The notes below the pieces were generated by a model, which saw nothing but the letters and a program-made list of their open reading frames with translations, searched no databases and had not been told where the DNA came from. Below, one piece after another: positions 26,923 through 35,888 of a stretch of 64,000 nucleotides of DNA; position 1 is the first letter of the stretch, and the number at the start of each line of letters is the position of its first letter. Where the stretch lies: positions 806,001-870,000 of the forward strand of contig NZ_JABUBU010000001.1 in assembly GCF_019834675.1 (NCBI RefSeq). The letters are read 5' to 3'. A program made the translations under genes and the position numbers. The stretch is from Rhodococcoides corynebacterioides (lineage in GTDB: Bacteria > Actinomycetota > Actinomycetes > Mycobacteriales > Mycobacteriaceae).

Positions 26923-27332
26923 CCGCTCCGCTGCGGGTGTCGCGGACGACCGTCCGCGCGGTGTCGCGCGACAGTCGTCAGGTGGCGTTCGCTACGCGGG
27001 TCGCGCTGCTGTGGGGCGCACTGTGGGGCGGCCGGGTCGAGTGGGACCGAGAGTCGGCGCTGCTCGTCTGCCACGGCATGCGCGCCGGCTACGGCCGCGG
27101 CGGCACGTGCGTCGGTGCGGTCTTCCTGACCGGTCCCGTGACGCCGGGTCGTGCCCTCGCCGACCCGCGGCGGCGCCGCGCCCTGCTCACCCACGAGGCC
27201 GTGCACGCCGAGCAGTGGCGTCGATACGGGGTGTCGTTCGCGATCCGCTACCTCGTCGAGGAAGTGCGCCGACCGGGAGCGGCCAATCGCTTCGAGATCG
27301 AGGCCGGGCTGTCCGACGGCGGCTACCGCTGA
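26919..27332 (+). CDS. Small HExxH-motif protein coupled to purE
   Basis: The protein has 137 residues and is of unknown function. The central feature is [16 protein letters not shown], an HExxH zinc-metallopeptidase-type motif, followed by a hydrophobic/amphipathic segment ([11 protein letters not shown]) and a downstream FEIEAGL whose Glu could be a third ligand (HExxH...E), as in gluzincin-like folds. The N-terminal region has one moderately hydrophobic stretch ([15 protein letters not shown]). The ATGA overlap with purE indicates coupled expression, not shared chemistry. I cannot name a family with certainty. Confidence 0.75.
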   Translation: MTAPLRVSRTTVRAVSRDSRQVAFATRVALLWGALWGGRVEWDRESALLVCHGMRAGYGRGGTCVGAVFLTGPVTPGRALADPRRRRALLTHEAVHAEQWRRYGVSFAIRYLVEEVRRPGAANRFEIEAGLSDGGYR

Positions 27333-27348
27333 CGACCGCGCCGATCCC

Positions 27349-28068
27349 TCACGCCGGGAACGAGTGCGTGACCTTCTCCGTCGTTCGCCGACGGTCCTGC
27401 GCGGCGTCGTCGGCGTTGGCGACCTGCACCAGCGACGCACCGGCCGCCAGGATGGCGACGAGACCGTCGACGACGGCGTCCGCATCCGGCCACGGCGCCG
27501 TCGACAGGACCCGACTCGACGTGTCCCACGAGCGATCCGCCGCGCGGCGTCGGGCGTCGCCCAGGACGTCGGCCGCGCTCCGGCCGCCGAGGGCGGGTCC
27601 GGTGCCCGACGGCGTGAAGGCGTCACCGTGCACGCGCACCGCGGTCGCGTAGTCGGTGACCCCGATGGGCAGATGCGGCAGCGGACGGCCGAACGGGTCG
27701 AGGGAGAGCGCCGCCACTTCGCTCTCGTCGGCGTCGTCCAGACCCGCGGACGTGACCAGTGCGACGTCGGCGGCGACGGCTCCGTCGGCCGCGCCGATGA
27801 CGGTGTGCGCGCCCGCCCACCAGGCGCCCAGCAGAACCGCGGCGGTCTGCCAGTGCGCCGGCAGGTCCACTCGCACGGCGTCGCCGGGAGCGACGCCCAG
27901 CTCGTCCCGCAGGAAGTTGGCCGTCTTCGCGGCCCAGTTGGCCAGCGTCAGGGCGGACAGTTCGATGCGCTCGCCGGTGGCGTCGTCGTAGTAGGTGACG
28001 CGCGGGCCGGCGGGGTCGGACTCGAGGATCGGGGTGAGAAGCAGGTCGGTCAGGGTGCGATCGGTCAC
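27349..28068 (-). CDS. TIGR03089-family protein (partial acyl-CoA synthetase-like)
   Basis: The protein has 239 residues. It resembles the N-terminal part of AMP-dependent acyl-CoA synthetases (YYDDATGERIELSALTLANWAAKTANFL; LPAHWQTAAVLLGAWWAGA) but lacks the phosphate-binding loop and C-terminal domain, so adenylating activity is unlikely. The family is restricted to actinobacteria and usually neighbours the LCP gene, as in Rv3268. The GTG at 28068 has GAGAGG upstream; an earlier ATG would intrude on the spacer. The role is unknown. Confidence 0.82.
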   Translation of the reverse strand: MTDRTLTDLLLTPILESDPAGPRVTYYDDATGERIELSALTLANWAAKTANFLRDELGVAPGDAVRVDLPAHWQTAAVLLGAWWAGAHTVIGAADGAVAADVALVTSAGLDDADESEVAALSLDPFGRPLPHLPIGVTDYATAVRVHGDAFTPSGTGPALGGRSAADVLGDARRRAADRSWDTSSRVLSTAPWPDADAVVDGLVAILAAGASLVQVANADDAAQDRRRTTEKVTHSFPA

Positions 28069-28091
28069 GGCGTCGCCTCTCGGTTCACGTA

Positions 28092-29708
28092 CTAGTTCAC
28101 GCACTGGGGTCCGGTGGACCCGGCGTCGATGGGATCGGCCGCGACGGGAGCCGGGGTGGGTGCGTCGCCCGCGGACGTCACGCCGGTGATCGCGGACGAC
28201 GGCGTACCGGTGCCCGAGTAGTCCGACGCGAGCACGAGGCGCACCGTGCCCGAGGGCAGGGAGTCGTCGACGGCCGTCGACGACGCACCGACACGCGCCG
28301 CCACCGCCTGTGCGGCGTCGTCGTCCGAGGGGCTCGAATACACGGTGGTGGTGTCGACGGACGTGCCCTCGTAGTTGCCCACCTCGCCGGTGCGGAAGCC
28401 CTCGGCGCCCAGCGTCGAGGACACGGACGAGGCCAGACCGCTGATGCCGGAATCGTTGGCGACGTCCACGGTGACCGTCGACGGGTCGATCTGCGGAACG
28501 TCGGGTGCGTCGGGATCGGTGGCGGGCGGCGCGTCGTCACCCAGCAGTCCGCGCACCCAGTTCTGCACCTCGGTCGGGTCGACGGCGACGATGGACTCGC
28601 CGTAGTCGGTCATACCGTTGATGTCCGCGACCGGGATGGTCTCGAAGGTGACGTTGCCGCCGGCGAGGTCCTGCAGATTGGTGGCGAACTGCAGGACGTC
28701 CCAGTCGTCGTCGAGGACCACGGACCGCGAGACGGCGTTGGACAACTGGCCGAGGGTTCCCGGGTTGCTCAGGGTGCCGGCGCTGAGCACCTTGCGCACC
28801 AGCGACGCCATGAACACCTGCTGGCGCACGATGCGGTCGAGGTCGCCGCGCGGCAGATCGTGCCGTTGCCGGACGAAGCTGAGCGCGTCGGAGCCGTTCA
28901 GGGTCTGGTCGCCGGCCGGAAAGTTCGCTCCCGACAGCGGCTCGTCGACGGGAGCGTTCAGGCAGACGTCGACACCGCCCACGGCGTCGGTGAGCAGTAC
29001 GAAGCCCAGGAGGCCGACCTCGGCGTAGTGATCGACGGTCACGCCGGTCAGACCGGCCACCGCGGAGACGAGGGCCTCGCGGCCGGCCTGGGTGGACTCG
29101 CGATCCGCCTCGTCGTCGGGGACGCCGCTCTCGACCAGTTCGAGGCGCTTCTCCTCCTTGGTGGCGCCGTAGGCGGCGTTGATCTTGCTGTTGCCGAGAC
29201 CCGGCACGGCCACGTAGGAGTCGCGGGGGATGGAGATGGCCGTGGCGGACGATCCGTCGTTGGGAACGCGGATCAGCAGGATGGTGTCGGTGTTGTTCGC
29301 GACCTCCTCGCCGGCCCGCAGGGAGGCGAGTTCGGAGGCGGACAGCGGATTGCCGTGGGCGTCGGTCCGGCTGTCGGTACCGACCATGAGGATGTCGACG
29401 GCGCCGTCGGCGGCGCCGCCGAGCCCCAGGTCGGAGACGGTCGCGAGGCTGCTGCGCAGGGAGTCGATGCTGCGCCACGCCACGCCCGTCACCAGCACCG
29501 CGGCGGCCGACAGGGACGCGACGGCGATGCGGCCCCACGGGCGTCCGGGCGTCGTGGGGGATCGGTGACGCGTGCGGGGAGGCGGCCGACGGCCGGTCCC
29601 GGAGCGGTCGCCCGCATCCGATCGGTCGTCGGTCCGACCGGGTCGGCGGCCTGTCGCGTATTCGTGGCGACCACGCGGCGACCCGGGGTTCGTCACAGAA
29701 TCCGTCAC
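28092..29708 (-). CDS. lcp1: LytR-CpsA-Psr (LCP) family cell-wall ligase with LytR_C domain
   Basis: The protein has 538 residues. A basic, Pro/Arg-rich cytoplasmic N-terminus (1-58) precedes one membrane helix (about 59-78). The extracytoplasmic LCP domain has DILMVGTDSRTD, ISIPRDSYVAVPG, KINAAYG and LSFVRQRHDLPRGDLDR, including the Arg and Asp residues that bind polyprenyl pyrophosphate. A Thr/Asp-rich linker leads to a LytR_C domain (VTVDVANDSGISGLA). Lcp1 joins arabinogalactan to peptidoglycan in mycobacteria. It is divergent from rmlD-wbbL, which make the rhamnosyl linker. Confidence 0.9.
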   Translation of the reverse strand: MTDSVTNPGSPRGRHEYATGRRPGRTDDRSDAGDRSGTGRRPPPRTRHRSPTTPGRPWGRIAVASLSAAAVLVTGVAWRSIDSLRSSLATVSDLGLGGAADGAVDILMVGTDSRTDAHGNPLSASELASLRAGEEVANNTDTILLIRVPNDGSSATAISIPRDSYVAVPGLGNSKINAAYGATKEEKRLELVESGVPDDEADRESTQAGREALVSAVAGLTGVTVDHYAEVGLLGFVLLTDAVGGVDVCLNAPVDEPLSGANFPAGDQTLNGSDALSFVRQRHDLPRGDLDRIVRQQVFMASLVRKVLSAGTLSNPGTLGQLSNAVSRSVVLDDDWDVLQFATNLQDLAGGNVTFETIPVADINGMTDYGESIVAVDPTEVQNWVRGLLGDDAPPATDPDAPDVPQIDPSTVTVDVANDSGISGLASSVSSTLGAEGFRTGEVGNYEGTSVDTTTVYSSPSDDDAAQAVAARVGASSTAVDDSLPSGTVRLVLASDYSGTGTPSSAITGVTSAGDAPTPAPVAADPIDAGSTGPQCVN

Positions 29709-29776
29709 CGGTCCAGGCTAACGGCCCCACCTCGGTGGTCCACGCAAGCGGTCGCGGCGTGCCACACTCTTCGCCT

Positions 29777-30661
29777 GTGACACCAACCGCAGCCGCCCGT
29801 CCGATCGTCGTGACCGGGGCGGCCGGTCAGCTGGGACGACAGGTGGTCCGACGCGGCGGCGGCGCGGCGGTGGGATTCGGATCCACCGACCTCGACATCA
29901 CCGATCCGGCGTCGATCGCGGCGACGATCACCGGTGAGTGCGTGGTGATCAACTGCGCGGCCCACACCGCGGTGGACGCGGCGGAGACCGACGTCGAGAA
30001 CGCCGAGCGGCTCAACGTCCTCGGCCCGCGGTTGCTGGCGGAGCGGTGCGCCGAGGTGGGTGCCCAGCTGGTGCACGTCTCCACCGACTACGTGTTCCCG
30101 GGCGACGCCCGGACCCCGTACGAGCCGTCGGACCCGACGGGTCCGCGCACCGTGTACGGCCGAACCAAGCTGGCGGGCGAGCGCGCCGTCCTGGCGGCGC
30201 TGCCCGGAGCAACCGTGGTGCGGACGGCATGGGTCTACACCGGTGTCGGCACCGACTTCGTGGCGACGATGCTCCGCCTCGAACGCGAGCGCGACACCGT
30301 GACCGTGGTGGGCGATCAGGTCGGATCCCCGACGTACGCGGCGGATCTGGCGGACGGACTGCTCGAGGCCGCGGGCATCGTGGGGGCGCTGCCCCCCGTC
30401 GTCCACGCGACCGGAGGCGGGTCGGCCTCCTGGTTCGATCTCGCGCGTGCGGTGTTCGAGGGCGTCGGCGCGGACCCGGAACGGGTCCGGCCCTGCACCA
30501 GCGCGGACTTCCCCCGGCCGGCCCCGCGCCCCGCCTACTCGGTGCTCTCGCCGCTGTCCTGGGCCGGGTCCGGGCTGACCCCGCTGCGACCCTGGCGAGA
30601 TGCGCTGGCCGCCGCGCTCGCGGCTCGGGCGGACGACGACGGACGGTCGGGTGGCCGATAG
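29777..30661 (+). CDS. rmlD: dTDP-4-dehydrorhamnose reductase
   Basis: The protein has 294 residues. The SDR fold is shown by VVTGAAGQLGRQVV (GxxGxxG), NCAAHTAVDAAE, VSTDYVFPGD and YGRTKLAGE (YxxxK catalytic pair). It produces dTDP-L-rhamnose, the donor for the rhamnosyl linker of arabinogalactan. GTG at 29777 is chosen; CACACT ends eight bases before it, suggesting a short leader or none. The TAG stop is part of a TAGGGT box for wbbL. Confidence 0.93.
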   Translation: MTPTAAARPIVVTGAAGQLGRQVVRRGGGAAVGFGSTDLDITDPASIAATITGECVVINCAAHTAVDAAETDVENAERLNVLGPRLLAERCAEVGAQLVHVSTDYVFPGDARTPYEPSDPTGPRTVYGRTKLAGERAVLAALPGATVVRTAWVYTGVGTDFVATMLRLERERDTVTVVGDQVGSPTYAADLADGLLEAAGIVGALPPVVHATGGGSASWFDLARAVFEGVGADPERVRPCTSADFPRPAPRPAYSVLSPLSWAGSGLTPLRPWRDALAAALAARADDDGRSGGR

Positions 30662-30664
30662 GGT
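30659..30664 (+). promoter_or_regulatory. Putative -10 box TAGGGT overlapping the rmlD stop, leaderless wbbL
   Basis: TAGGGT begins with the rmlD TAG stop and is followed by seven bases, then GTG at 30672. The arrangement repeats that at 22267. Confidence 0.5.
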
Positions 30665-30671
30665 GACCGGC

Positions 30672-31604
30672 GTGAACGCGCCTCTCGCCGTCGTGACGGT
30701 GACCTACTCGCCCGGAGAGCACCTCCGCACGTTCCTCGATTCGTTGGCGACGGCGACCACCCGGCCGGTCACGGTTCTGCTGGCCGACAACGGGTCCACC
30801 GACGGAGCACCGGAAGCCGCCGAGCGCGAGCGGGACAACGTGCGGTTGGTCCGCACGGGGGAGAACATCGGGTACGGCGGCGCCGCCAATCGGGCTGTCG
30901 CCCTGGCCGACTCGTCGGCCGAGTTCGTCATGGTGGTCAATCCGGACGTCCGCTGGTCACCGGGGTCCATCGACGAGTTGCTCGCCGCGGCGGAGCGCTG
31001 GCCCCGCGCGGGATCGCTCGGCCCGCTGATCCTCGAGCCCGACGGCTCCCGCTACCCGTCCGCCCGACGGGTGCCGGACCTGACGTCCGGATCGCTGCAC
31101 GCCGTGCTCGGATCGGTCTGGCCCACCAACCCGTGGACCCGCCGGTACCGCCAGGACACCGACGCCGTGGACGAACGCCCCGTCGGATGGCTGTCCGGCT
31201 CCTGCCTGCTGCTGCGGCGAGCGGCCTTCGAGTCCGTGGGGGGCTTCGACTCCCGCTACTTCATGTACATGGAGGACGTCGACCTCGGCGATCGACTCGG
31301 CCGGGCCGGGTGGCTCAACGTCTACGTGCCCGACGCCGTCGTCACCCACGCGAAAGGTCATGCGGCGGGCCGACATCCGGAGTCGATGCTCCCGGCGCAC
31401 CACGAGAGCGCCTATCGCTTCCAGGCGGATCGTCATCCCGCGCCGTGGCAGGCCCCCCTGCGCGGGGTACTCCGGCTCGGTCTGGCGGTGCGCTCGCGCA
31501 TCGTCGTGGCAGCCGCGTTGCGCCGCCGCGACGGGGCTGATGGGGTACCGGGGGACGACGCACCACACACGCAGGTCGGGACCGGCGAACGACGAGAGAG
31601 GTAG
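30672..31604 (+). CDS. wbbL: dTDP-Rha:GlcNAc-PP-decaprenol rhamnosyltransferase
   Basis: The protein has 310 residues and is a GT2 glycosyltransferase: VVTVTYSPGEHLRTFLDSL, LLADNGSTDG, NIGYGGAANRAV, VNPDVRWSPGS and the acceptor-binding YFMYMEDVDLGDRLGRAGW. It adds rhamnose to GlcNAc-pyrophosphoryl-decaprenol, forming the mycolyl-arabinogalactan linker. The start is set at GTG 30672 from the TAGGGT box; GTGs at 30651 and 30663 are alternatives. It lies just upstream of manC, separated by six bases. Confidence 0.92.
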   Translation: MNAPLAVVTVTYSPGEHLRTFLDSLATATTRPVTVLLADNGSTDGAPEAAERERDNVRLVRTGENIGYGGAANRAVALADSSAEFVMVVNPDVRWSPGSIDELLAAAERWPRAGSLGPLILEPDGSRYPSARRVPDLTSGSLHAVLGSVWPTNPWTRRYRQDTDAVDERPVGWLSGSCLLLRRAAFESVGGFDSRYFMYMEDVDLGDRLGRAGWLNVYVPDAVVTHAKGHAAGRHPESMLPAHHESAYRFQADRHPAPWQAPLRGVLRLGLAVRSRIVVAAALRRRDGADGVPGDDAPHTQVGTGERRER

Positions 31605-31610
31605 ATCGCG

Positions 31611-32687
31611 ATGACAGCTCCGGCAACGGATGCCGTGGTTCTGGTGGGAGGCAAGGGAACTCGGCTGCGGCCGCTGACCCTCTCGGCTCCCAAGCCGATG
31701 CTGCCGACGGCGGGACTGCCGTTCCTCGAACACCTGCTGGCCAGGATCAAGGCCGCGGGTATCGACCACGTGGTGCTCGGCACCTCGTTCAAGGCCGAGG
31801 TGTTCGAGGAGCACTTCGGCGACGGCAGCGACCTCGGTCTCGAGCTCGAGTACGTCTTCGAGTCCGAGCCCCTCGGCACCGGCGGCGGCATCCGCAACGT
31901 GCTGCCGCGACTGCGTGCGGACCACGTCATGGTGTTCAACGGGGACGTGCTCGGCGGCACGGATCTGCGCGCGGTGCTCGACACGCACCACTCGTCCGAG
32001 GCCGACGTGACCCTGCACCTCGTGCGGGTGGGTGACCCGCGTGCGTTCGGCTGCGTGCCGACCGACGAGGACGGGCGGGTCACCGCGTTCCTCGAGAAGA
32101 CCCAGGATCCGCCCACGGACCAGATCAACGCCGGCTGCTACGTGTTCCGGCGCGAGATCATCGAGCAGATCGCGGAGGGGCGCCCCGTCTCGGTCGAGCG
32201 CGAGGTGTTCCCCGCGTTGCTCGCCGAGGGCAAGCGCGTCTACGGCCACGTCGACGCCGCGTACTGGCGCGACATGGGAACCCCCGAGGACTTCGTCAAG
32301 GGGTCGGCGGATCTGGTGCGCGGCATCGCCCCGTCACCGGCGCTCGACGGCACGCGCGGTGAGTCGTTGGTGCACCCGGGAGCCGGGGTCGCGCCGGGGG
32401 CGCTGCTCATCGGCGGCACGGTGGTCGGACGCGGCGCCGAGGTCGGCGCGGGTGCCCGGCTCGACGGCGCCGTGGTGTTCGACGGCGCCGTGGTCGAAGC
32501 CGGTGCGGTGGTCGAGCGCTCGATTCTCGGCTTCGGTGCGCGGATCGGACCGCGAGCGCTGGTGCGCGACGCCGTGATCGGCGACGGAGCCAACGTGGGT
32601 GCGCGATGCGAACTGCTGCGCGGCGCTCGGGTCTGGCCCGGAGTCACGTTGCCGGACGGCGGCGTTCGGTTCTCCACCGACGTCTGA
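31611..32687 (+). CDS. manC: Mannose-1-phosphate guanylyltransferase (GDP-mannose pyrophosphorylase)
   Basis: The protein has 358 residues. The nucleotidyltransferase domain has VLVGGKGTRLRPLTLSAPKPMLP, EPLGTGGGIRNVL, FNGDVLGG and WRDMGTPEDFVKG. The C-terminal part is a left-handed beta-helix of hexapeptide repeats (GALLIGGTVVGRGAEVGAGARL...). It makes GDP-mannose for mannans and lipoarabinomannan. GAGAGG precedes the ATG. The name follows the ManA/ManB/ManC usage; the M. tuberculosis orthologue Rv3264c has also been called manB. Confidence 0.92.
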   Translation: MTAPATDAVVLVGGKGTRLRPLTLSAPKPMLPTAGLPFLEHLLARIKAAGIDHVVLGTSFKAEVFEEHFGDGSDLGLELEYVFESEPLGTGGGIRNVLPRLRADHVMVFNGDVLGGTDLRAVLDTHHSSEADVTLHLVRVGDPRAFGCVPTDEDGRVTAFLEKTQDPPTDQINAGCYVFRREIIEQIAEGRPVSVEREVFPALLAEGKRVYGHVDAAYWRDMGTPEDFVKGSADLVRGIAPSPALDGTRGESLVHPGAGVAPGALLIGGTVVGRGAEVGAGARLDGAVVFDGAVVEAGAVVERSILGFGARIGPRALVRDAVIGDGANVGARCELLRGARVWPGVTLPDGGVRFSTDV

Positions 32688-32707
32688 GCACCCTCAGCGG
32701 GCGTCGG
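32677..32707. terminator. Bipartite hairpin covering both stop codons of manC and the NUDIX gene
   Basis: Outer arms CCGACG (32677-32682) and CGTCGG (32702-32707) and inner arms CTGAG (32684-32688) and CTCAG (32693-32697) form an interrupted stem with a CACC loop. The stop codons of both convergent genes lie inside. No U-tract is present; a bidirectional terminator is likely. Confidence 0.5.
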
Positions 32708-33260
32708 CCCGATCGATCATGGCGCGCAGCGCGTCACGTTCGGCGCCCTCCGGACCGTCGGGGAGGGCGTCGATCGGCCACCAGCGCAGGTCCGTCGACT
32801 CCGCGCTGCGGACGATCGGCACGTCCTGCGCGTCGGCCGCGGCGCGGACGACGAAGCGCAGGTCGAGATGTCGGGTGGGCACGCCCAGCGAGCAGGTGAT
32901 GGGGTGCGTGTGCGCGTCCAGGAGTTCCGGCTCGAGCGTGAGCTCGTCGATCCCGCTCTCCTCCCGGGCCTCGCGCAGCGCGGCGTCCCGGACGGTCCGG
33001 TCGTCGGGTTCGCAGTGACCGCCCAGCTGCAACCACCGACCCACGCGCGGGTGCAGCGTGAGCAGGACGTGGCGGCCGCCCCGGTCGAGCAGCACCGCCG
33101 ACGCCGTGATGTGGCCGGCGGCGCTCTCGCGCAGGCACGCGCGCGGTTCGGCGGCGAGGAACGCCAGCGTGGTGTGCCGCAGCGAGTCGGCCGCCGCGTC
33201 GTCCGTCCGCCACTCGGTCAGCACGTCGACGGCGGACTCGTGCAGCGTCGCGGCGCTCAT
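32694..33260 (-). CDS. NUDIX hydrolase
   Basis: The protein has 188 residues. The Nudix box is present as [24 protein letters not shown] with the REAREES core. The preceding strand [17 protein letters not shown] and a C-terminal [11 protein letters not shown] segment fit the MutT/ADP-ribose family. The substrate is not evident. The start overlaps the fbiB stop as ATGA; close coupling to F420 genes may mean a role in nucleotide clean-up there, but that is speculation. Confidence 0.88.
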   Translation of the reverse strand: MSAATLHESAVDVLTEWRTDDAAADSLRHTTLAFLAAEPRACLRESAAGHITASAVLLDRGGRHVLLTLHPRVGRWLQLGGHCEPDDRTVRDAALREAREESGIDELTLEPELLDAHTHPITCSLGVPTRHLDLRFVVRAAADAQDVPIVRSAESTDLRWWPIDALPDGPEGAERDALRAMIDRADAR

Positions 33261-34597
33261 CGCAGCACCAGGACGTCGTCGACCGACGTGGCCGGCCGCG
33301 GTGTCGGCCGGTCCGCGGGCACGCCGATCGCGACGGCTCCGACGGGGAGCCAGGACGGGGGAAGGTCGAGCACCCGCGCGACCTCCTCGGGCGCGAAGAT
33401 GGTCGAGCCGATCCAGCACGAGCCGAGGCCCCGCACGGACAGTCCCACCAGGAACGCCTGCACGGCCGCGCCGGCCGCGACGGTGAACATGGTCCGCTCG
33501 GCAGCACGGCGACGGGCGTCGGGATAGGCGTGTTCACCGTCGGGAACGAGGAACGGGAGGACGACGGTCGGCGCGTCTCGCAGGATGCGCCCGCGTGCGA
33601 CCCGCGCGTCGATCGAGCCGGCGGTGCGGGGGTCGGCGGCGAGGTCGCTGCGCCAGCGTCGTTCCATCGCGTCGAGGAGGACGGTCCGCTGGTGCCCGTC
33701 GGCGAGGTGGACGAACCGCATGGGGCGAGTGTGGTGCGGGGCGGGTGCCGTGACGGCGTCGGCGACGGCCGCGCGCACCGCGGCGGGGTCCACCGGGTCC
33801 GCGGTGAAGCGGCGGACCGAACGGCGGCCGGGGACCGCCCCGAGCGCACCGCGCCGCATCGCTTCCTCGGTGCCGAGCCAGAACAGGTCGTCCTCGCCGG
33901 GGCGCACCAGATCCCGTGCGCTCGACCCGTCGTCGGCGACCGCGAGGCCGCGCACGACGGCGACGGGGACGCCGCCGAGCTTGCCCTTGACCAGATCGCC
34001 CGCGGCGGCCAGTTCGTCCGCGAGGGCCACCTCGGTGACCAGCAGTTCGTTCCCCTGCCCGTCGCGTTCACCGGCGTAGCCGTGCAGGACCGGGAGACCG
34101 GCCGCGCCGATCGCGTTGTCCGTCTGGCCGTTTCGCCACGCGCGGCCCATCGTGTCGGTGATCACCACGGCCACCCGGACGTCGAGGCGGGCCTGCAGGT
34201 CCGCGCGCAGGGCGCGGGCCGAGGCGTCGGGATCCTCCGGCAGCAGCGCGAGTTCGTCGCCGACGACGTTGGATCCGTCGATGCCCGAGGCCGCCTGCAC
34301 GATGCCGAGGCGGTTCTCGGTGATGAGCGTGCGTCCGCGCTGCGCCAGCACCCGTACGGCTTCCTGCTCGACCAGGATGCGCCGCAGCGCATCTCGGGCC
34401 TCGGGATCGGTCGGGGACACCACCAGTCGTCCCTCGACCTTGGAGACGATCTTGCTGGTGACCACCAGGACGTCGCCGTCGCGGATCCACGGGGCCGCCG
34501 ACGCCAGTGCGGCGCCGAGATCGCCCCCGGGACGGAACTCGGGGAGACCGGTGACCGGCAGGATCTCCACCGACCCGCCGGGCGCGTGATCGCTCAC
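33257..34597 (-). CDS. fbiB: Bifunctional F420:gamma-glutamyl ligase / dehydro-F420 reductase
   Basis: The protein has 446 residues. The N-terminal CofE-like ligase domain contains [33 protein letters not shown] and [21 protein letters not shown]. The C-terminal half is an FMN-binding nitroreductase-fold domain ([31 protein letters not shown]). Together they complete and poly-glutamylate coenzyme F420. GTG at 34597 overlaps the fbiA stop as GTGA. The two-domain fusion is the standard actinobacterial form. Confidence 0.95.
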   Translation of the reverse strand: MSDHAPGGSVEILPVTGLPEFRPGGDLGAALASAAPWIRDGDVLVVTSKIVSKVEGRLVVSPTDPEARDALRRILVEQEAVRVLAQRGRTLITENRLGIVQAASGIDGSNVVGDELALLPEDPDASARALRADLQARLDVRVAVVITDTMGRAWRNGQTDNAIGAAGLPVLHGYAGERDGQGNELLVTEVALADELAAAGDLVKGKLGGVPVAVVRGLAVADDGSSARDLVRPGEDDLFWLGTEEAMRRGALGAVPGRRSVRRFTADPVDPAAVRAAVADAVTAPAPHHTRPMRFVHLADGHQRTVLLDAMERRWRSDLAADPRTAGSIDARVARGRILRDAPTVVLPFLVPDGEHAYPDARRRAAERTMFTVAAGAAVQAFLVGLSVRGLGSCWIGSTIFAPEEVARVLDLPPSWLPVGAVAIGVPADRPTPRPATSVDDVLVLR

Positions 34598-35556
34598 GCC
34601 ACGCCCGCCACGTCCAGTGCGGCCCGCACCATGGCGGCGGTCGCCGCCGGATCCGACATGACGAGCGGGATCGCGCGCGTGGTGACACCGGGCACGTCCG
34701 CGGTGTCGCCCTCGTCGACCAGCCAGGCGTCGAGCAGACCGGTGCCACTGCGGGCGCCGTAGTGACGTCCGATGCCCTCGGCCGAGGTCTCCACGCCGAT
34801 CACCGACAGGCACTCGTCCGCCATGCCCCGCAGCGGTCGGCCCGCGATGACGGGGGACAGGCCCACCACCGGTGCCGCGGTCGTTCGCAGCGCGGAGCGC
34901 ATCCCGGGGACGGCGAGGATCGCGCCGATGCTCACGACCGGGTTGGACGGAGCCAACAGGACCACGTCCGCCTCCGAGATCGCGTCCAGCACACCGGGAG
35001 CCGGTGACGCCTGCTCGGCGCCGACGAAGGCGAAGCTGTGCGTGGGCACCGCGGCGCGATGACGCACCCACCACTCCTGGAAGTGCACCGCCTTGCGGGT
35101 GTCGTCGTCGGACTCGGGGTCGGTGATCACGACGTGGGTCTCGCACCGATCGTCGGTGACGGGCAGCAACCGGACGCCGGGGGACCACCGCACGCACAGC
35201 GCCTCGACGACGGCGGAGAGCGGATAGCCGGCCCGCAACATCCGGGTGCGGACGAGATGGGTGGCGATGTCCCGGTCGCCGAGACCGAACCAGTCCGGTC
35301 GAGCGCCGTAGGCCGCGAGTTCCTCCTTGACACTCCAGCTTTCGCCGCGCCGGCCCCACCCGCGGTCGAGGTCGATGCCGTCGCCGAGGGTGTACATGCA
35401 CGTGTCGAGATCCGGCGTGATGCGCAGTCCGTGCATCCACACGTCGTCGCCCACGTTCACCACGGCCGTGATCTCGTCGGCGTCGGTCAGCAGCTCACGC
35501 ACGCCTTGCAGGAAGCGCGCTCCGCCGACGCCACCCACCAGAACGGTCACCTTCAT
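34594..35556 (-). CDS. fbiA: Phosphoenolpyruvyl/2-phospho-L-lactate transferase
   Basis: The protein has 320 residues. CofD family: [61 protein letters not shown], and [19 protein letters not shown] with [11 protein letters not shown]. It joins the phosphoenolpyruvyl moiety to Fo in F420 synthesis. ATG at 35556 is chosen, with a weak GAAGGTG upstream; the protein then begins exactly at the conserved MKVTVLVGG. It is divergent from whiB2 and coupled to fbiB. Confidence 0.95.
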   Translation of the reverse strand: MKVTVLVGGVGGARFLQGVRELLTDADEITAVVNVGDDVWMHGLRITPDLDTCMYTLGDGIDLDRGWGRRGESWSVKEELAAYGARPDWFGLGDRDIATHLVRTRMLRAGYPLSAVVEALCVRWSPGVRLLPVTDDRCETHVVITDPESDDDTRKAVHFQEWWVRHRAAVPTHSFAFVGAEQASPAPGVLDAISEADVVLLAPSNPVVSIGAILAVPGMRSALRTTAAPVVGLSPVIAGRPLRGMADECLSVIGVETSAEGIGRHYGARSGTGLLDAWLVDEGDTADVPGVTTRAIPLVMSDPAATAAMVRAALDVAGVA

Positions 35557-35668
35557 GGACACACCTTCATGACCGACGACCCTATGCCTTGCGCGGTTCG
35601 CTCCCGTTCGTGCCCGTCGCGCCGCCCGTGCGGTGGGTGGGGTTTGCCGCGCGGAGCGGTCGGGTAGA

Positions 35669-35709
35669 GGGGGTGTGGCGAGGTGGGGCCGGTGGGGGAT
35701 CTGCGGGGG
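35669..35709 (+). other. Potential G-quadruplex tract upstream of fbiA
   Basis: Four G tracts of 4-5 bases (35669-35673, 35685-35688, 35694-35698, 35705-35709) are separated by loops of 11, 5 and 6 bases. They lie on the non-template strand for whiB2 and 113-153 bases upstream of the fbiA start. Folding is a prediction only. Confidence 0.45.
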
Positions 35710-35788
35710 CCGACGGCGATAACACACCGTGGTTGTTCCCTGCCCGGAAAACGGGGGGCGTGATGGTATGGCAAAAAGCGCTCTCCGC

Positions 35789-35818
35789 TTGACCGCGACA
35801 CACCGCGGCGTGTCTAAT
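35789..35818 (+). promoter_or_regulatory. Candidate whiB2 promoter with WhiA-type GACAC inverted pair in the spacer
   Basis: TTGACC (35789-35794) and TCTAAT (35813-35818) are 18 bases apart. Between them lies GACAC (35797-35801), eight bases, then GTGTC (35810-35814), an imperfect 18-bp palindrome. GACAC is the binding motif reported for WhiA in Streptomyces. A bound protein would cover the core promoter. The implied leader is about 190 nt. Confidence 0.5.
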
Positions 35819-35874
35819 CACAGTCATGTCATTACCGGTTCGGACGGCGGAATCGCTTGCAGCGAACCACCGTT

Positions 35875-35888
35875 CGAACACGTGTTCG
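35875..35888. promoter_or_regulatory. 14-bp palindrome resembling a LexA (SOS) box, whiB2 leader
   Basis: CGAACACGTGTTCG is a perfect palindrome. In context TCGAAC-ACGT-GTTCGC differs from the mycobacterial SOS box TCGAAC-N4-GTTCGA only in the last base. It lies about 125 bases before whiB2, downstream of the candidate promoter. Confidence 0.5.

Noticed and set aside
27349-28068. Functional acyl-CoA synthetase
   Set aside because: The phosphate-binding loop and the C-terminal domain are missing, so the TIGR03089 label without enzymatic activity is safer.
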